Positions 1-13,200 of a DNA stretch of 22,711 nucleotides are shown here, one piece after another (the stretch's first letter is position 1; the number at the start of each line of letters is the position of its first letter). The DNA comes from Hypsibius dujardini. Its lineage: Eukaryota > Tardigrada > Eutardigrada > Parachela > Hypsibiidae. Below the pieces are notes generated by a model, which saw only the letters and a list, made by a program, of their open reading frames with translations, did no database searches and was not told the origin of the DNA. The stretch lies in the NCBI GenBank assembly GCA_001579985.1, contig LRSR01012659.1, forward strand, positions 1-22,711, written 5' to 3'. The position numbers and the translations under genes were made by a program.

Positions 1-38
1 CTTTGTCTGTCTCTGTCTGTCTTTGTCTCTGTGTTTCC
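1..38. repeat. Degenerate CTGT microsatellite
   Basis: The window opens in an imperfect run of CTGT units interrupted by CTTTGTCTCT variants. It is probably the tail of a longer array to the left. The same unit recurs in introns of UTP20 and of the F-box gene. Confidence 0.75.
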
Positions 39-264
39 ATCTATATGTATAACGCACAGTTCAATGACTCTGCAACTGCCGTGCATATGACTGAAACTGT
101 CAACTTGTAAAAGTTTGCGCGGCGCTTCCATTCCACGTCTATTTTGGTGTGCAATTAGTCATCTCCGTATCAGAGTCATAGTTCATATTATTAATGATGT
201 CAAACGTTAAAATGTAACGTGACGGTCAGCAGGGCAGACTGATAACAAACTTCATGACCGGACA

Positions 265-400
265 GAAGGAACTTTCCAGATGGCTGATATCAGTACAATG
301 AGGTCATAGCCCCGCCTCGCCTTGGTGCTGTGAACCAATCCCTGCTTCGCGAATTTCCAACGTGCGCTCGCGGGGAAATCGATTTTTGCCATTTAAATAG
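265..400 (+). promoter_or_regulatory. Heat-shock-type promoter of the polyubiquitin gene
   Basis: Several promoter elements sit in a plausible order ahead of the ubiquitin start. A heat shock element at 268-282 reads GAA-ct-TTC-ca-GAt, with an extra GAA at 265-267. A GC-rich CCCCGCC lies near 310 and a CCAAT box at 335-339. A second heat shock element at 345-359 reads TTC-gc-GAA-tt-TCc. A TATA-like TTTAAATA follows at 392-399. HSF binds alternating GAA/TTC pentamers, and polyubiquitin genes are classic heat-inducible genes, so the arrangement fits. Transcription would start near 420-430, giving a leader of about 150 nt. The third pentamer of each element is imperfect, and the start site is inferred. 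Confidence 0.6.
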
Positions 401-404
401 ACGC

Positions 405-464
405 CATTGCAGTGAAACAAAATTCATTCTACATTGCATTGCAGTGAAACAAAATTCATTCTAC
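405..464 (+). repeat. Perfect 28-bp direct repeat in the polyubiquitin leader
   Basis: Bases 405-432 are repeated exactly at 437-464 (period 32, 4-bp spacer). Each copy contains CATTGCAGTGAAAC followed by AAAATTCATTCTAC. The pair lies just after the TATA-like box, so it sits at the transcription start or in the 5' leader. Confidence 0.85.
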
Positions 465-535
465 GTGTTTTTCCTAGTTTTTCGTTGCCAAGCTCGCATA
501 CAATTTTCTCCACGTCTCCTCAGTCGTACCTCTAA

Positions 536-1759
<1,224 letters not shown>

Positions 1760-2031
1760 ACGCGCTTTAGTGTTCTTGTCCGCTCTCACATTCACTCGCT
1801 GATCTGTAATTGTGGTTTGAATTAAGTTTTGTGAGTCGCTTTATCTGTTGCCGAAAAGTCTAAGCTGATCGCGTAGCTTTCAAGTTTTTACTGTGGAAGG
1901 TCACTAGATGCCCTGACCGAAGTTTAGTTTCCGCAAAAGAACCGACGTGTGAGTTCTGAATTAAAAAAAGTGAAATATAATCTGGTTTCCGATAAAAAAA
2001 ACTGATAGCTTCAATCAGCGCTTGCAGGCTG

Positions 2032-2158
2032 CACACGTGGCACAAATTCTGCGCTAACCGAGTTAAGCCATTACACTCGTTCGGCGCACAGCAGCTGTTG
2101 TACACGACCACGAGTTAAAGTGCTTAATTCGGTCAGCGCAAGGTTTTTGCCACGTGTG
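2032..2158. repeat. Imperfect inverted repeat with a CACGTG box in each arm
   Basis: The arm at 2032-2068 is complementary to 2122-2158 with a few mismatches. Pairing resumes more weakly inward (around 2071-2079 with 2111-2120). Each arm begins with the palindrome CACGTG (2034-2039 and 2151-2156). It may be a short MITE-like relic or a regulatory hairpin. No flanking target duplication was found. Confidence 0.7.
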
Positions 2159-2479
2159 TAGATGACGGTAATTATGGCTTCGATTGGAGCGTTTTAAACT
2201 TGACCATCGGCACAGTTCGCTTTCTACAAACTTGCTTAGTGATCAGGTTTATAATTTTGAGATCAAGTCCGGACGGACAGTGGACAGGCGAATACAGTGC
2301 GTGTCAGTAATACACATTTAATGTTTAGAAATCATTCAGTCAACCTGTCCGTCCTAACGCCTAAAGACGATTCTAGCCCCGCCTCTTGAGCCCATATGGC
2401 GACCCCTCCAGTCAGCTGGACCCCTTACAGAACACATCACGCCGGGCTGGCTTGCGCAACAAATGTATTCATTCCTATT

Positions 2480-2485
2480 AATAAA
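2480..2485 (+). terminator. AATAAA poly(A) signal candidate
   Basis: This is the only canonical AATAAA between the polyubiquitin stop and UTP20. It is far from the stop codon, so a non-canonical nearer signal may be used instead. Confidence 0.3.
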
Positions 2486-2714
2486 ATTCCGACTGCACTA
2501 GAGCTAGAGTATTATTGTAAAGTTGAATTCTTCCAAAATCTGGAATTCTACTCCTAGAATTTGTTGGAATGACATGCCCCAGTCGCACTGTCTATGACTG
2601 AATCTTTACTCTCAATTCGTCTGCCGATCCATTCGCCACGACAAATGATTTTCCTTAATTTTTCGGAGTAACATGATGTTTTAATCAATATCATCCGCAA
2701 GCTGCTAATCCATT

Positions 2715-5700
2715 ATGAAGATCAAAAACCTCAAAGGCAGGCCGCAAAGGCACAAAGATGGCAACAGGTTCAAGGTGAGCTTTCAAATTTGAAGTCGTGC
2801 TTGTTCTGCAGTAGTATATTGCTTTGATTGGCTGATTGATTGATTGCGTTATTGTGTGATTGTACTGTTTTGATTGGCTGATTGATTGATTGCAGTTCAA
2901 ATCCTTCAACACCCGGGTCGCCGAGGTCTCGGTGGATTCCCGCACTCAGCTGTCCGGATCGGCGTGGAAGCCCACCGGCGACGAGTGCTACTTCTTTGAG
3001 GCGTACACGAAATGGACGGATTTGAACCGGACACAACATTTCAGTGAGTGTTACGCCGTGCGGGAATGTAACAAGTCACAGGTGCTCGCGTTACAATCAA
3101 CCAATCAATCGATAGGTCCAAAGGAAATGTTTTGATGCAAACTCACAATCAACCAATCAATTGATAGGTCCAAAGGAAATGTTTTGATGTAGACTCACAA
3201 TCAACCAATCAATTGATAGGTCTAAAGGAAATGTTTTGATGTAGGCCGTCAATCAATCGATCAATCAACTGTCGCGGTTAAAGTTCAATAGTAACCAAAA
3301 CGGGTCGAGCACATTTAATCAATCGATCGATTCATTTATTTCTACGGGTTTTAAATCTTGTTTCTCCTCTACAGCCGATTTTCAGAAGGATGTCAGAGGG
3401 AAAATTCAGAGTTTCCCACTTGTGCTCCATCACAAAGACACAATTGTCGACATTTTGATCAAACATCTCTCGGTGCCCGGAAGTCTGACATTGGAACCGC
3501 TGCTCGAGTAAGTCTAGTCTAATAGAACCGGTTATTTCTGTATAACGTGTTCCGCGTTGATTGATTGAGCGGTTAATCAATTGATTCATTGATTGATTAA
3601 TCAACTTTTGGTAATTAATTTGTTTGGATTGCGCTTGCGTTGATTGGTTGATTGGTTGATTGGTCGATTGATTGATTGGTTACTTGGTTGATTGATTGGT
3701 TGATTGGTTAGTTGTTTGATTGGTTGATTGGTTAGTTGTTTGATTGGTTGATTGGTTGATTGATTGGTTGATCGTCTCTTGTCAATTATTTTCCCACTTT
3801 TTAAACAATCGTTTTCATCAATGCCACAATGCAATTCTGCGGTGCGCCGTGAATGACATAATTGAATTAGTCGATCAACTACCTAATCAACGAAAAAAGC
3901 GTTCCAATCTGGGAAAAAAAGATTAAGTATTAAATTTAATCTGAAATTTAGGATGAAAATTTAGGATGAAATTTAGGATGCACAGTTAGTTACTTGAGCT
4001 CACTTGGGAAAGAACGGAGATTTTCCCTCCTGATCGGAGTAGGGTTTTTTTTACAAATATCTGTTCATATGTCATGATTCTGCATTGGGGTCTCACGCTA
4101 AAAATCACATCCGCGGTTTCAGAAAAAAATAAGGAAGAAATAAAATTCCCACCCATTTTTCGCTCTGCCCCGGGGCTTGATTGATTGATTGATCAGCAAC
4201 GTTTCCGAAGTTTCATTTTCCACACCACTGTAAAACGTCATTTTTTGGGAAACGTTTGGCTCAAGATATTGGACGCCCTCCCACTCCAAATTCGATTTGG
4301 AATCGATTGAAATCAGCAGAACCTTTCTTGGATGCGGGGGCGGAGCTATGGGCCATTTCTGCAATGTCACTCGGAAGCCTAGATTGAAACTAGCCCATAG
4401 CTCCGCCCCCTGGCATTCAGAAACGGTTCTGCTGGTGTCAGTCGATTCAAAAACAAATTTGGAGTGGGAGGGTGTCAAAAATCAAATTTTTCACAGTGGT
4501 TTGGATAAAAAAAAATTGAAACTTCGGAAATATTGCTGATGAATCAATCAATCAAGCCCTGAGCCATAGCACAAAGTGGTGCGGGCTTCCTTATTATTTT
4601 TTAAACCGCGGATGTGAGTTCCAGCCCGAGACCCCAATGTAAATCATGGCACATGGACAAGTATTTGTGAGAGAAAAAACCCATTCCGATCGAGAGGGAA
4701 CGCCTCCGTTCTTTCCCAAGTCAGTTGTCACTTTACAGACGGTTGATTTGCGTATGCTCTGTCCGATGGTTACAGCGTTGTTTTTTATTTCAGTCTGGTT
4801 GTCAATTTGGCGAAAGACCTGCAGAAGGATTTCTTTCCGTTTTTTGACCCGCTTTTTCGGACGTTTATCGACCATCTGTTCTCCAGTCAAGACCCGGAAG
4901 TGCTGGAGTGGACCTTCTCATGCCTTTCTCAGCTGTTTCACATTCAGAGACGGCAGATGATGCTGCACCTTCAGCTTGTGTTTGAGTAAGTGTCCCCTCG
5001 GAATCTGCAGTGTAGGTTTTACTAGGTTTTACTAGGCTACTAGGTTTTACTAGGTTTTACTAGAGGCGATGACCGTCTAGCTGTATGACTATAACGCCAT
5101 CTTGTTCACATTCCAGAATGATGATTCCTTTGTTTGAGGAGGGACAGAAAGGATTCATCGTTCGCTTTGCCACGGAGAGCTTCGCCTTTTTGATTCGCGA
5201 CTTCAAAGATTACCCGGAAATCGTTCGGTTCTTGCTGTCTTACTGCAAACGGAAACCGGCACTGGCTGCTGGTATCGGGGAGCTGTTGTTCGAGACTGTG
5301 AAGAATGTTAATCACCACCTCCATTCGTCGTTTGACAAGGTTAGTTGGCCACATTTGTCAAATCCAGGAGGGGCCACTGTTGTCACTCCTAGAAGACTCG
5401 TTCTGTCTGAGGAGGACTCTGTCTGTCTGAGGAGACTCGTTCTGTCTGAGGAGACTCGTTCTGTTCCAGGAGACTCGTTCTGTCTGAGGAGGACTCTGTC
5501 TGTCTGAGGAGGACTCTGTCTGTCTGAGGAGACTCGTTCTGTAACTGTGTGCGCGTTTATCGTTTCCAGATTTTCCCTGTAATTTTAACGGAAATCCGAA
5601 GTGTGAAGTTCGAACACGATGAGACCGTCGAAATCTGCCTTGGGAGTATGACGGACTTTCTTCGGAACCACCTCACGAAGGAAACGAGCTCTGTCTTTTG

Positions 5701-6118
5701 GAATGTCTTTCTAGTGAGCCACGCTTCGGTTTTTGAATTGTGATTATTTTTACCGGAGTTATCTCATTTATAGAAAACTTTGGAAGATGGACAGCTCCCT
5801 GCCTCCCACTACCACTGCCTGGTCCTGCAAAAATTCACTGACTTTAAAGACGGCTGGCTGGTCTCGGATCCCGGGCGGACAATGGCCGCGGTGGCTGCGT
5901 ATCTTACCTCTGGGGATCGAGTTCCCGGTCCGAAGGCGTCCGAACTGATGGCACAGGCGGCTGCTGGTCTTCTCCAGTCTAGCCTCTTCGAATTCGACAT
6001 GAAGCTGGCGATAAGAATGAAGCTCATCAAAAGCGTAAGAGCCGCCGAATGTCTGTCTGTCAGTTTCTCTGTCTGCCTGTCTGTCGGTCTGTCTGTCTGT
6101 CTGTCAGTCTGTCTGTCA

Positions 6119-6152
<34 letters not shown>

Positions 6153-7226
6153 GTGTCTGTCTGTGTGTCTGTCTGTCAGTCAGTCAGTCTGTCAGTCTGT
6201 CAGTCTGTCTGTCTGTCAGTCGGTTTGTGTGTCTATCTGTCTGTCCGGTTTTATCTTCGTCTACATGCTTGTGTTTGTCACTCTGTTTGTTATTTTTCAC
6301 GTACGTATCCTCGTCGTCTCTAATATTCTCCTCGTTGTTGCAGGTATTCGCGTCTGGAATGACTACCGATTCAAAGTTTCAGTTTGCAAGGACGCTGCTC
6401 GAATTGCCGCAGTATCAAACCGAGGTGCTACCGTCGCTCCTTACCTTCTGTATAGGCCAATATCAGACTGACATTGAGAGCGTTCTTGTCGGATTGATCT
6501 CGGTGCTGCTCTACAAAGACCCGGAGCAGTTTAGCTCGGCTGATATTTCCTCTTGGAATCCACTTCGGCTTGAGTTTACTGGACTGGATTCAGATTTGGT
6601 CGATCTATTCCTTCGGCGCATTGGCGATGAGGCGGCTCTTGTCAATTTATCTACGCATGACAGCTGGCTGTATGCCTGGTCATTGGCGGTTCTTGCTCCG
6701 CACATACGGTAAGTATTATTTTGTTCCGGCTGAACTTGGTGAACTTGGCGGCTGAACTTTGTGAACTTGGTGAACTTTGTGGCTGAACTTGGTGAACTTG
6801 GTGGCTGAACTTGGTGATACGTTTTATGGCAGCTATAAGGCCTTTTTCTTTAGTCCAAAGGTTTCTCCCGCCGTTATGTCCAGCATATCTTCCTCATTGA
6901 ATCGGGCTGCTGAAGCAATGCAGAACATAGATGTCGAGGCGAGGTAGACTATATATTTCTATTATCCTCAATGAAGATGACTGGTCTTTCCTTAATGAGC
7001 TGTTTGTTTCAGGTTAAGAAGAATTCTCGCTCAAGTGCTTCATGCCTCTGCTGTGTCGTTGACTGCCCTTAAGTGCTCTTCACTCGAATGTGGTCGGCTG
7101 GTCAATTCACTGGTGCCGTGTTTAAGGTTAGTCTGAAATGAGTAGCTAAACTTGCAGGTGACAGGCAGGCAGGCAGGCAGGCAGACAGCCAGAGAGACAA
7201 ACAGGCAGACAGACAGACAGGCAGGC

Positions 7227-7271
<45 letters not shown>

Positions 7272-10200
7272 AACAAACAAACAAGCCATAACTGAAGCCA
7301 AAATTGTTATACGCGAGCTAAATTGTCTGACCAGTCGGACGCAGCATCATTTTTTCAGGCAATCTGCGACGGACGTCAATCTACTTAGCACATTGGAAGT
7401 TGCATTAACAAATGAGAGCGAAAAATTGACACTTCCACCGAATGTCACGGAGGCCCTTCTGCTGAACCTGCGAAACCAGTCTCATGCTGTGCGGCGGACA
7501 ACACTTCGCATCTTGGACCGCTGTAACCTTCCCAGCCAACGAAGCGCCGAAAGCGAATCGGTGTTTCAAGTCTGCTTGTTGGCGGAGTTGGTCGAGCCGT
7601 CGGTGCGGGATTACCGCGAAAAGCTCCGCTTCCTTCGAATGCTGGACCACAGCCAGCTCGATCGACTGCAGACTGACCCGAGTGTCCCTCTGCTCTACCT
7701 CTTTGGTTGCCTAAAGATCGGCTTCAGCTTGCTGTGGAAGGAGATTAAGCAGTTGATTGCGACGTACCGACCGGTCTTGGGGAAGGAAGAAGTTTGGTCG
7801 CAGGTGGAAGCGGAACTGCGGCTGGTCTCGAAGGAAGCGGAGGTCGCCGGCGTCGGTGCAGCCGCTGAAGCGACTAACGGGAGGCTGGGCGCACTTCTCG
7901 ACTCGCAGCACGACGACCTGTCGCGGTCGGATTCGAATCCGCTGAACGCGCACAAGTATCGCATCCACCTGTGGCAGACGTTTGGGGAGATTGTCGGCGG
8001 CGACACGGTGAGGAATCGCATCTTCTCCGAGTTGTTCCAGCGGTTCATGCGGTAAGTCGCTTAAGATCTCTCTGCCTCTCTGGCAGACAGCTCTCTCGTT
8101 AGAATGGGATCCTTTGCGGTGAATGGTTGTTTGGTTTTCGGGTTAGGAACGAATTCCTGCCTGCCACTTTGCTGGGCTCTGCGCAGGACCAAATGGGGGA
8201 GCAGGTTCCGGTGGCGGAGGGTGCACTGAAGAGCACGAAGAAATCGCGGGCGGAAGCGGAGGACACGGTTTGTGCTATGCTGGAACTGCTGTCCAAGCTG
8301 CACAATCCCGCAGCACTCCACCAGGATCCGGCGGTTCGTGGATATCTCTTTGACGTAAGTCCTGCTAGCATACTGTCTATATGCTTGATTGATTGATTAA
8401 TGCCTGTCGGTTTGATTTCGCCATATGCTTGATTAATTGATTGATGCCTGTCGGTTTGATTTCGCTATATGCTTGATTGATTGATTGATGCGTGTTAGTT
8501 TGATTTAATGGTTATTTCTCGCAGCTGCTGACGTACCGAACAGCTAAGGTCCAGACCGCCATCCTGAAGCTACTCTTCAACTACAAACTTGAATATATCA
8601 GGCCGTACGAGGAGCAGCTGATGAAACTGTTGGATGAGGCGGAGATGTGGAATACCCTCGCGGAGATTGAGTTTGGCGCTGCAACTCCGGCCATTCAAGA
8701 GTGCCACCGACCGCAGCTTGTGCCTATGATCATCAGGTGTGGAAATGTAGAAGTACCGGTAGTCGCGGTCTTGTTGAGGAGTAACGATCGGCAATAAGTT
8801 ACCACGTGGCTTAATTTCGTCGTTAGAATTCTATTCGGGCGGATGCAGGCGAAGAATAAAAGCCGGAACACGGAAAAGGCCGCTCCTCGAGGTCGGAAGG
8901 AAGCCATTGTGAGGAGTCTGGCTAACTGCCGACCGGAGGAGTTCAAAGTGTTTCTGGACTTGGCGTTGAAGCCTTGCAATGCCGTATTAGAAGGTGCGTG
9001 TGGAGCTACGAAAAGTGTAATTTTTGCTGGCGTACTGGAGGACGCCAGTTGTGACTCTGGATCCCATGGTCCGGTGTATCCATTGACTGTATCCATGTAT
9101 TGTATCTATTGGTTGTTTGATTGATTTGAGATTGATTATATCCATCGGTTGATTGATTTGACATTGATTGTATCCATTGTGGGTTGATTGATTGATTTGG
9201 GATTGATTATATCCATTGGTTGATCGATTGATTTGTGATTGATCTGTTTCATTGATTGATCGATTGATTTGTGATTGATCTGTTTCGTTGGTTGTCTATG
9301 GCCTGTCGTTCGACGAATACATCCTGGAAGGTTTTTGCACCGTTGAATTGTGTGCCTCTGTTGCTACTAGGTTCTTTCGAGGAGACAATCGACGGGATTT
9401 TGACCAATGCAAAGCTTCCGACTATGAACTTGAAACTTGCCGACGGGTATGCGGAGCACTTTGGAGCCACTTAGCAAAAGCATGGGCACTGTGAATTTTG
9501 TTGATGATTTCAGAGTCTTGCAGACGTTGTTGGTCATCCTGGACGAGCTCCGGACCGGCGCTGATCACAGTGTGCACATTGTCTTCCGCACCGTCGTTAG
9601 CATTCTCGCGGTGGTCGGCGGTGAACGACGTATTGTCAACTGCCCTGCCGCGGATGAAGAGATGGAGAAGGAGGAAACGGAAGAGAATCACGCGGCTACC
9701 GGAACGGGTTTGCTGAAGAAGCTCCGCAAAGAATGCTTCAAGTGCCTGGCGAAGCTCTGCTCGGTCTTCCCGATCACCACCCTGTCTGAAGTGGAAAAGA
9801 AGATTCTTTTTGATGTTGCTGTTTGGCCTGAGGTTCGTTCGTCTGGGGAGCTTTTTGGGCTGGAAAACAGTCAAATGGTCCGGCTGTCGCACCTGTCTAA
9901 GACGCCACCTGCTGGCTGTTTGAGAAGCTTCTGATGCGCCACCTGCTGACTGTTCAGTTGTGACTTTTATTGCAGCTGGAGAGCGTGATTCGAGACGGAC
10001 CGTTTGCCGTGACACCGTTGATGCGTCTCATCCTCACCTGGAGTCAGCATTCCGCGTACCACGACCTCCTGGCTGTGACGTCTTCCGATCCAACTCGCTC
10101 CCCTCTCGCGGTGATAATTGCTGTTCTCAATCCGGAATTCAACTCAAACCAGCTGAGTGTCAAGCTAGCCGTCGAAGTGGTGGACCATCTCCTGAACCCG

Positions 10201-13200
10201 CAGATGCTGGTCGAGGAGACTGACATGCCGGTGGCCACTGTCTATTGGACGCCGGAGAAAAGTACGGCAGAATTTCCTTACAGTTTTGACACAGGCGTTC
10301 TGTAAACAGGTTGTGTGACTGATGGTGCTGTCCGTTTAGGGGAGAAGGTTTTGGGACCGTTCACCGGCGTGATTCTGAAGTATCTCCACGAGAAGCTGTC
10401 CGCGTATTTGGCGCGGAAGAAACGAAAGCACAGTCCGCTGACGGAGAGCGAGCTGCGGATCGCCTCCGGGATCAGCGGTCCCTCTCTCGACTCTGCGGAC
10501 TCCGTTGCGCTGTTGGACCTTCTTTTGCCGCTGCTGGAAACGAGTGATATCCGAAAGCAAAGCGATTTGAGAGGCCTTTTGGAGATTGTGAGGAATTTGG
10601 TCGTTCGCGTTCCTCTGGAGGCACTCAACGGCAAGGTCCGAGCACTGGCGGCTTTGCTGTCCAAGGATTTTCCTAGGGAAGCGCGTGCTACGATTGCCGA
10701 AGTGTTTCAGGTAAGCCGACGTTGTTGTGGTGTTCTATTAGTACATTTGGTCTGCTTGATTGATATTGTGGCCAGTCAAGTGCAATATTTCAGTTTGATC
10801 AATCAATCAATCGACCTCCCCCCGATCGTTGTTCATGTTAGTCAATCAATCAATCAATCGACCTCTCGCTTATTCAGTGTTCACGTTAGTCAATCAATCG
10901 ATCGATCGTTCATTCGCCAACCTGCAATGTTAGGCATGCCTTGTGGCATTAAATCAATCAAGCTTTGTCCGTACTATACCAAATCAATCAACGAGTGGCG
11001 AACCGTAGCAAATTTTTCCGCCAGCCGAACCTTACCCAGAAGATTATTCTGTAGGTCCTGGCTGATCGCGTAGCGACTGACGACATGAAAAGCCTGGCTG
11101 AAACGGTCGCTTCTGTAAGTGTGCCTTGACGGAATGAACTGAGTGAACGGTGGAAGTCGCTTGACGGTGTCTTTTGGCACTGCAGATTCTGTCGTGGAAC
11201 CCTAAGTACGTTGAGGAGCCGGACTATGACCGGCGAGGAACCGCCTATAAAGTCGCTTCGGAGAAGATAGGCAAATCCGACGCCGGTGAGGGATCCGTCA
11301 ACTTTGCCCTGGCGATTCTACACTTGGCTGACTATGACATTCGGAATGTGCGTTGCTGTGATTACCTTTCCCACCGTTTGACCCGGTGGTGGTGTTATTG
11401 AATTGGTCCCCTACTTTTAGGCGACCGATATTTTGTCCGGTTCCATGCGGGACATGGCTCTGATCAATATGATTGCGGTGATCCGACGGTTCTCCGGCAC
11501 ATCCGACAGTGGATTGGTGTTGGCACGTCTGACGCCGCTGGTGAAGCAGGGGCTGAAGAGCACCCTCGATGCTGTGCGGATTGCGTACGTGGCGGTGCTG
11601 GGAGAGATTGTGGATTTCTATCGGACGCATGCGCTGTTCCGGGAGCTCGTCTTTCTGCACTACCCGGCCAGCAGGAAGGCGGTGAATGCGGAGAGGTGCC
11701 GCTACTGTAACGGGGAAGGGATCTTGCCTGACGAAGCGGCACAGTCACAGGTGAATTCGCTTGGTTGGACCGCCTGGCTCTGGGTTCGTTGTCTGGAAGG
11801 GGTTTTTATTGATTGTCTGGGATTGTCTGGGAATGTGCCATCTGGTCCTGCCCTTTTGTCTGTCTGCACTTCTGTTTTCCGACGTGTGTGTTTGAGTGTC
11901 GGGGGATGTGACTGACTGAGGAATCTCTCATTTCTAGGACGACACGCAAGGCCGGGTCCGTTGCAGGTGCTACAACGTCGATCTGGACGTCTTTGAGAAT
12001 CTCCGCCACATGCAGAAGCATCGCGTCGGTGGCGCCCTCCACGACCTGGCCAAGTGGTGTGCTGACGGAACCATCCCTGTCTCCACCGTCCTGCAGTACT
12101 TTCTGCCGTTCGCCACGGCGCACCTTTGTAATGATCAGTACGTTGGGGATAAATATCAAGGCGTCATCAACGCCGTCATCGAGCTCGTTCAGGCGGTGGC
12201 GTCGCAGTTGACCTGGGCCAAGTACGAACCGCTTTTGAAGCACTTTCTCAGTCTGATGACGCGAAAACCGGTCTACTCGAAGCAACTGATTCGCGTGGTG
12301 GTGGCCATTGTGGATGCCTTCCATTTTGACCTGTCTGGGGTGGATGTGAAGAATGCCCGCTTGCAGAAGGCACCGGCTGGGAAGAGCGAGTCTGATCCCG
12401 CCTTGGGGGAGATGGTCGAGGAAGTGAAGGAGGGAGAGGAGGATATGGAGGTGGATGAAGCACCGGCTGCAGTGCCGGCTGTGGGTGGCCCGGCGATTGA
12501 TCAGACGGCGCCTGCGAGAGCAGAGAAGATTTATCGCTCCTTGACGTTGTTTATGATTCCTGGACTGTCGAAGTTGATCACGGATAAGGTAACCTATTTT
12601 ACTCTCCCGTCAAAGCCAGATTTTCATGATGGTACAGGCCGATTGTTATGGAGACAGCCAAATGTGCGACCGACGCAGACAAGAGAGACAGACAGACAGA
12701 CATACAGACAGACAGATAGACAGACAGACAGACAGGCAGACAGACAGACAGACAGCAAGGCAGACAGACAGCAAGGCAGACAGACAGACAAGCCATAACT
12801 TCGCAATTTGAAAGCGAAATGAAACATTTTTTAGGTGAAAACGCTCCTGTTTTGATGTGAACTCCTTTGAAGTGAATGGAATTTGACTTGACCAACATTC
12901 CAACAGAAAACGTTTGGAATTAATTAAATTTAAAAGCAACCGACTTTTTCTTTCGTAGTCGGAAAGCGACAACAGCCACAAACTGACCGCCAACGTCCAC
13001 GCCGCGGAGAAAGAAGAAATCCTCCGCGCCCCGGTTGCTTTGGCCATCGTGAAGCTCCTCCAGAAACTCCCCGTCCAAGTTCTGCGTCGGCAGATTCCCG
13101 GGGTCTTTCTCAAGATTGCTCGCATGCTGAAATCGCGCCTTCTCAGCGTGCGCCAATCCACCCGTGACACCCTCTCCGAGATCATGCTGTCCCTCGGTCC

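Larger units (their letters stand above)
1760..2714. other. Spacer between polyubiquitin and UTP20
   Basis: No coding exon is recognisable here. The spacer should hold the polyubiquitin 3' UTR and the UTP20 promoter. A canonical AATAAA occurs only at 2480-2485, more than 700 bases past the ubiquitin stop, so its assignment is doubtful. A hairpin spans 2032-2158. A smaller inverted pair, GGACGGACAG at 2271-2280 and CTGTCCGTCC at 2345-2354, could form a 10-bp stem. No clear TATA box precedes the UTP20 start. Confidence 0.6.

Noticed and set aside
4297-4539. Small protein in UTP20 intron 3
   Set aside because: The frame spans both arms of the fold-back and has no similarity or codon pattern typical of the neighbouring exons.
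6049-6471. Cys/Ser/Val-rich repeat protein on the plus strand
   Set aside because: CTGT repeats are open in all frames and encode LSVC; the frame lies in intron 7.
9833-11185. snoRNAs inside short UTP20 introns (16, 17, 19)
   Set aside because: Isolated CTGA and TGATG words occur, but no intron has a proper C box, D box and terminal stem together, nor an H/ACA pair of hairpins.
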